Assembly (NCBI RefSeq): GCF_004216895.1
Contig: NZ_SGXE01000001.1
Location: 1,222,208 to 1,286,207 of the forward strand
Source of the DNA: Aquimarina brevivitae
Lineage (GTDB): Bacteria; Bacteroidota; Bacteroidia; Flavobacteriales; Flavobacteriaceae
Reading direction: 5' to 3'
DNA length: 64,000 nt
Both the position numbers and the translations under genes were made by a program. How positions within the stretch are numbered: position 1 is the first letter of the stretch; every line of letters begins with the position of its first letter. This document shows, one piece after another, positions 62,983-64,000 of this stretch. Under the pieces are notes generated by a model that did no database searches, was not told where the DNA came from, and saw only the letters and a program-made list of their open reading frames with translations.

Positions 62983-64000
62983 ATGAAATCTTTATTTTAT
63001 TTTACTTTTTTACTTGCAACTTTGGTTTGCTTTGGGCAGCAAAAGAATAAAATCAATCAAAATCCAAAATTGGTAGTCGGCATAGTAGTAGATCAAATGC
63101 GATACGATTACCTCACTCGCTTTTATAATCATTATGGAGATGATGGTTTTAAACGATTAATCAATGAAGGTTTCAATTGTAAAAACAATCATTTTAATTA
63201 TGTACCGACTTACACTGGTCCGGGTCACGCTTCCATATATACAGGAACCACACCATTGAATCACGGTATTATTTCTAATAATTGGTACGATAAGTTTAGT
63301 AAAAAAACGGTGTATTGCGCATACGACCCTAAAGGAAATCCTGTAGGGACAGACAATATGGGAGAAACCATGTCACCTCATCTTATGCTGACAACTACGG
63401 TAACCGACCAAAATAGATTACATACACAGTTTAGGGGAAAAACAATAGGAGTGTCTATTAAAGATAGAGGAGCTGTATTACCTGCCGGTCATACTGCGAA
63501 TGCTGCGTATTGGTTTAGAGGCAAAAACGAAGGGAATTGGATTACCAGTGATTACTATGTTAACGAACTGCCACAGTGGGTGGTTGATTTTAATAAATCT
63601 CGAATTGTAGAAAATTATGTAACTGTCTGGAACACCTTGAAACCTGTTGAAACTTATATAGAAAGCGGTGCCGATGACACCAAATTTGAGGGTGGGTTTA
63701 CTGGTAAAGAAACGCCTACATTTCCTTATGATTTAGAAGTGCTTAAGGAGGCTAATGGTGGATACGATATTATAAAGTCTTCTCCTTATGGAAATAGCTT
63801 AACTACAGATTTTGCTTTTGCTGCTATAGATGGTGAGTCTTTGGGAGCTGATGAGATAACTGATTTTTTGACGATCAGTTATTCAAGCACTGATTACATA
63901 GGTCATAATTTTGGAGTAAACTCCAAAGAGATTCAGGATACTTATATCCGTTTGGATAAGGAAATAGCTAGATTATTGGCTAAATTAGATAACACTGTAG
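62983..64000 (+). CDS. PafA-like alkaline phosphatase (partial at window end)
   Basis: 339 residues are visible before the window ends without a stop codon. Signal peptide ends near CFGQ. Alkaline-phosphatase superfamily: metal Asp in VVDQMRYDYL, nucleophile Thr78 in TYTGPGHASIYTG, Asn in ISNNWYD, the Lys-x-Arg pair in VSIKDRGAV, and a second metal set in SSTDYIGHNFG. The Thr nucleophile and Lys/Arg pair match the phosphomonoesterase PafA of Elizabethkingia. Likely periplasmic or surface phosphate scavenging. The remaining domain and C-terminus are outside the window. Confidence 0.93.
   Translation, partial: MKSLFYFTFLLATLVCFGQQKNKINQNPKLVVGIVVDQMRYDYLTRFYNHYGDDGFKRLINEGFNCKNNHFNYVPTYTGPGHASIYTGTTPLNHGIISNNWYDKFSKKTVYCAYDPKGNPVGTDNMGETMSPHLMLTTTVTDQNRLHTQFRGKTIGVSIKDRGAVLPAGHTANAAYWFRGKNEGNWITSDYYVNELPQWVVDFNKSRIVENYVTVWNTLKPVETYIESGADDTKFEGGFTGKETPTFPYDLEVLKEANGGYDIIKSSPYGNSLTTDFAFAAIDGESLGADEITDFLTISYSSTDYIGHNFGVNSKEIQDTYIRLDKEIARLLAKLDNTV

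Overview
The window is 64 kb of AT-rich chromosome from a member of the Bacteroidota, most likely a marine Flavobacteriaceae. The support is the type IX secretion and gliding genes gldJ, porU and porV, a secreted protease with a T9SS-type C-terminal tail, GSCFA and DUF3050 proteins, a PafA-type phosphatase, and promoters with the Bacteroidota -7 box TAnnTTTG. The genus cannot be fixed from the sequence alone. I saw no tRNA, rRNA, prophage, insertion sequence or CRISPR array.

Layout. 0-1.3 kb: der. 1.5-8.7 kb: a light and signal-transduction cluster with a giant CheB-CheR-PAS-histidine kinase, a complete bacteriophytochrome kinase, a single-domain response regulator and the heme oxygenase that supplies biliverdin. 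8.7-16.9 kb: two TPM proteins, lemA, a MerR regulator, a CapA-like protein and an M23 peptidase on the minus strand, then alaS and a GSCFA protein on plus. 17-21 kb: aromatic amino acid hydroxylase, a secreted serine protease and a META lipoprotein.

21.1-35.2 kb: a TetR regulator and an almost complete phenylacetate (paa) catabolic operon in the order E-A-B-C-D-G-H-I-(lipoprotein)-J-Z-F-(start-less four-helix-bundle ORF)-Y-DUF3050. 35.3-40 kb: branched-chain keto acid dehydrogenase E2, a branched-chain aminotransferase and fused E1 alpha/beta. Matching 9-4-9 palindromes precede paaE and the E2 gene, so one TetR regulator probably controls both catabolic units. With the phenylalanine hydroxylase nearby, this 20 kb is largely an amino-acid and aromatic catabolism block.

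40-46 kb: an unknown lipoprotein, a Crp/Fnr regulator, ssb, murF and gldJ (minus). 46-51.5 kb: porU, porV and cdd (plus). 51.6-56 kb: pyruvate dehydrogenase E1 alpha and E2, an M28 peptidase and an SDR. 56-58 kb: two small envelope proteins bracketing a non-coding array. 58-64 kb: a SprT-like protease, manC, a DUF389 membrane protein, an MlaF/MlaE-type ABC pair and the 5' part of a PafA-like phosphatase that runs off the end.

The most novel signal is non-coding. Three similar units, each with its own promoter, a structured RNA of about 130 nt and an intrinsic terminator, stand in a row at 56.5-57.45 kb, and a diverged fourth copy lies beside ssb at 41.72-41.86 kb. The hairpins, a GAAA-capped terminator and one 3' single-stranded motif are kept while the linkers have diverged, which indicates a multicopy small RNA family. 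A second possible structured RNA element lies between the E2 and aminotransferase genes.
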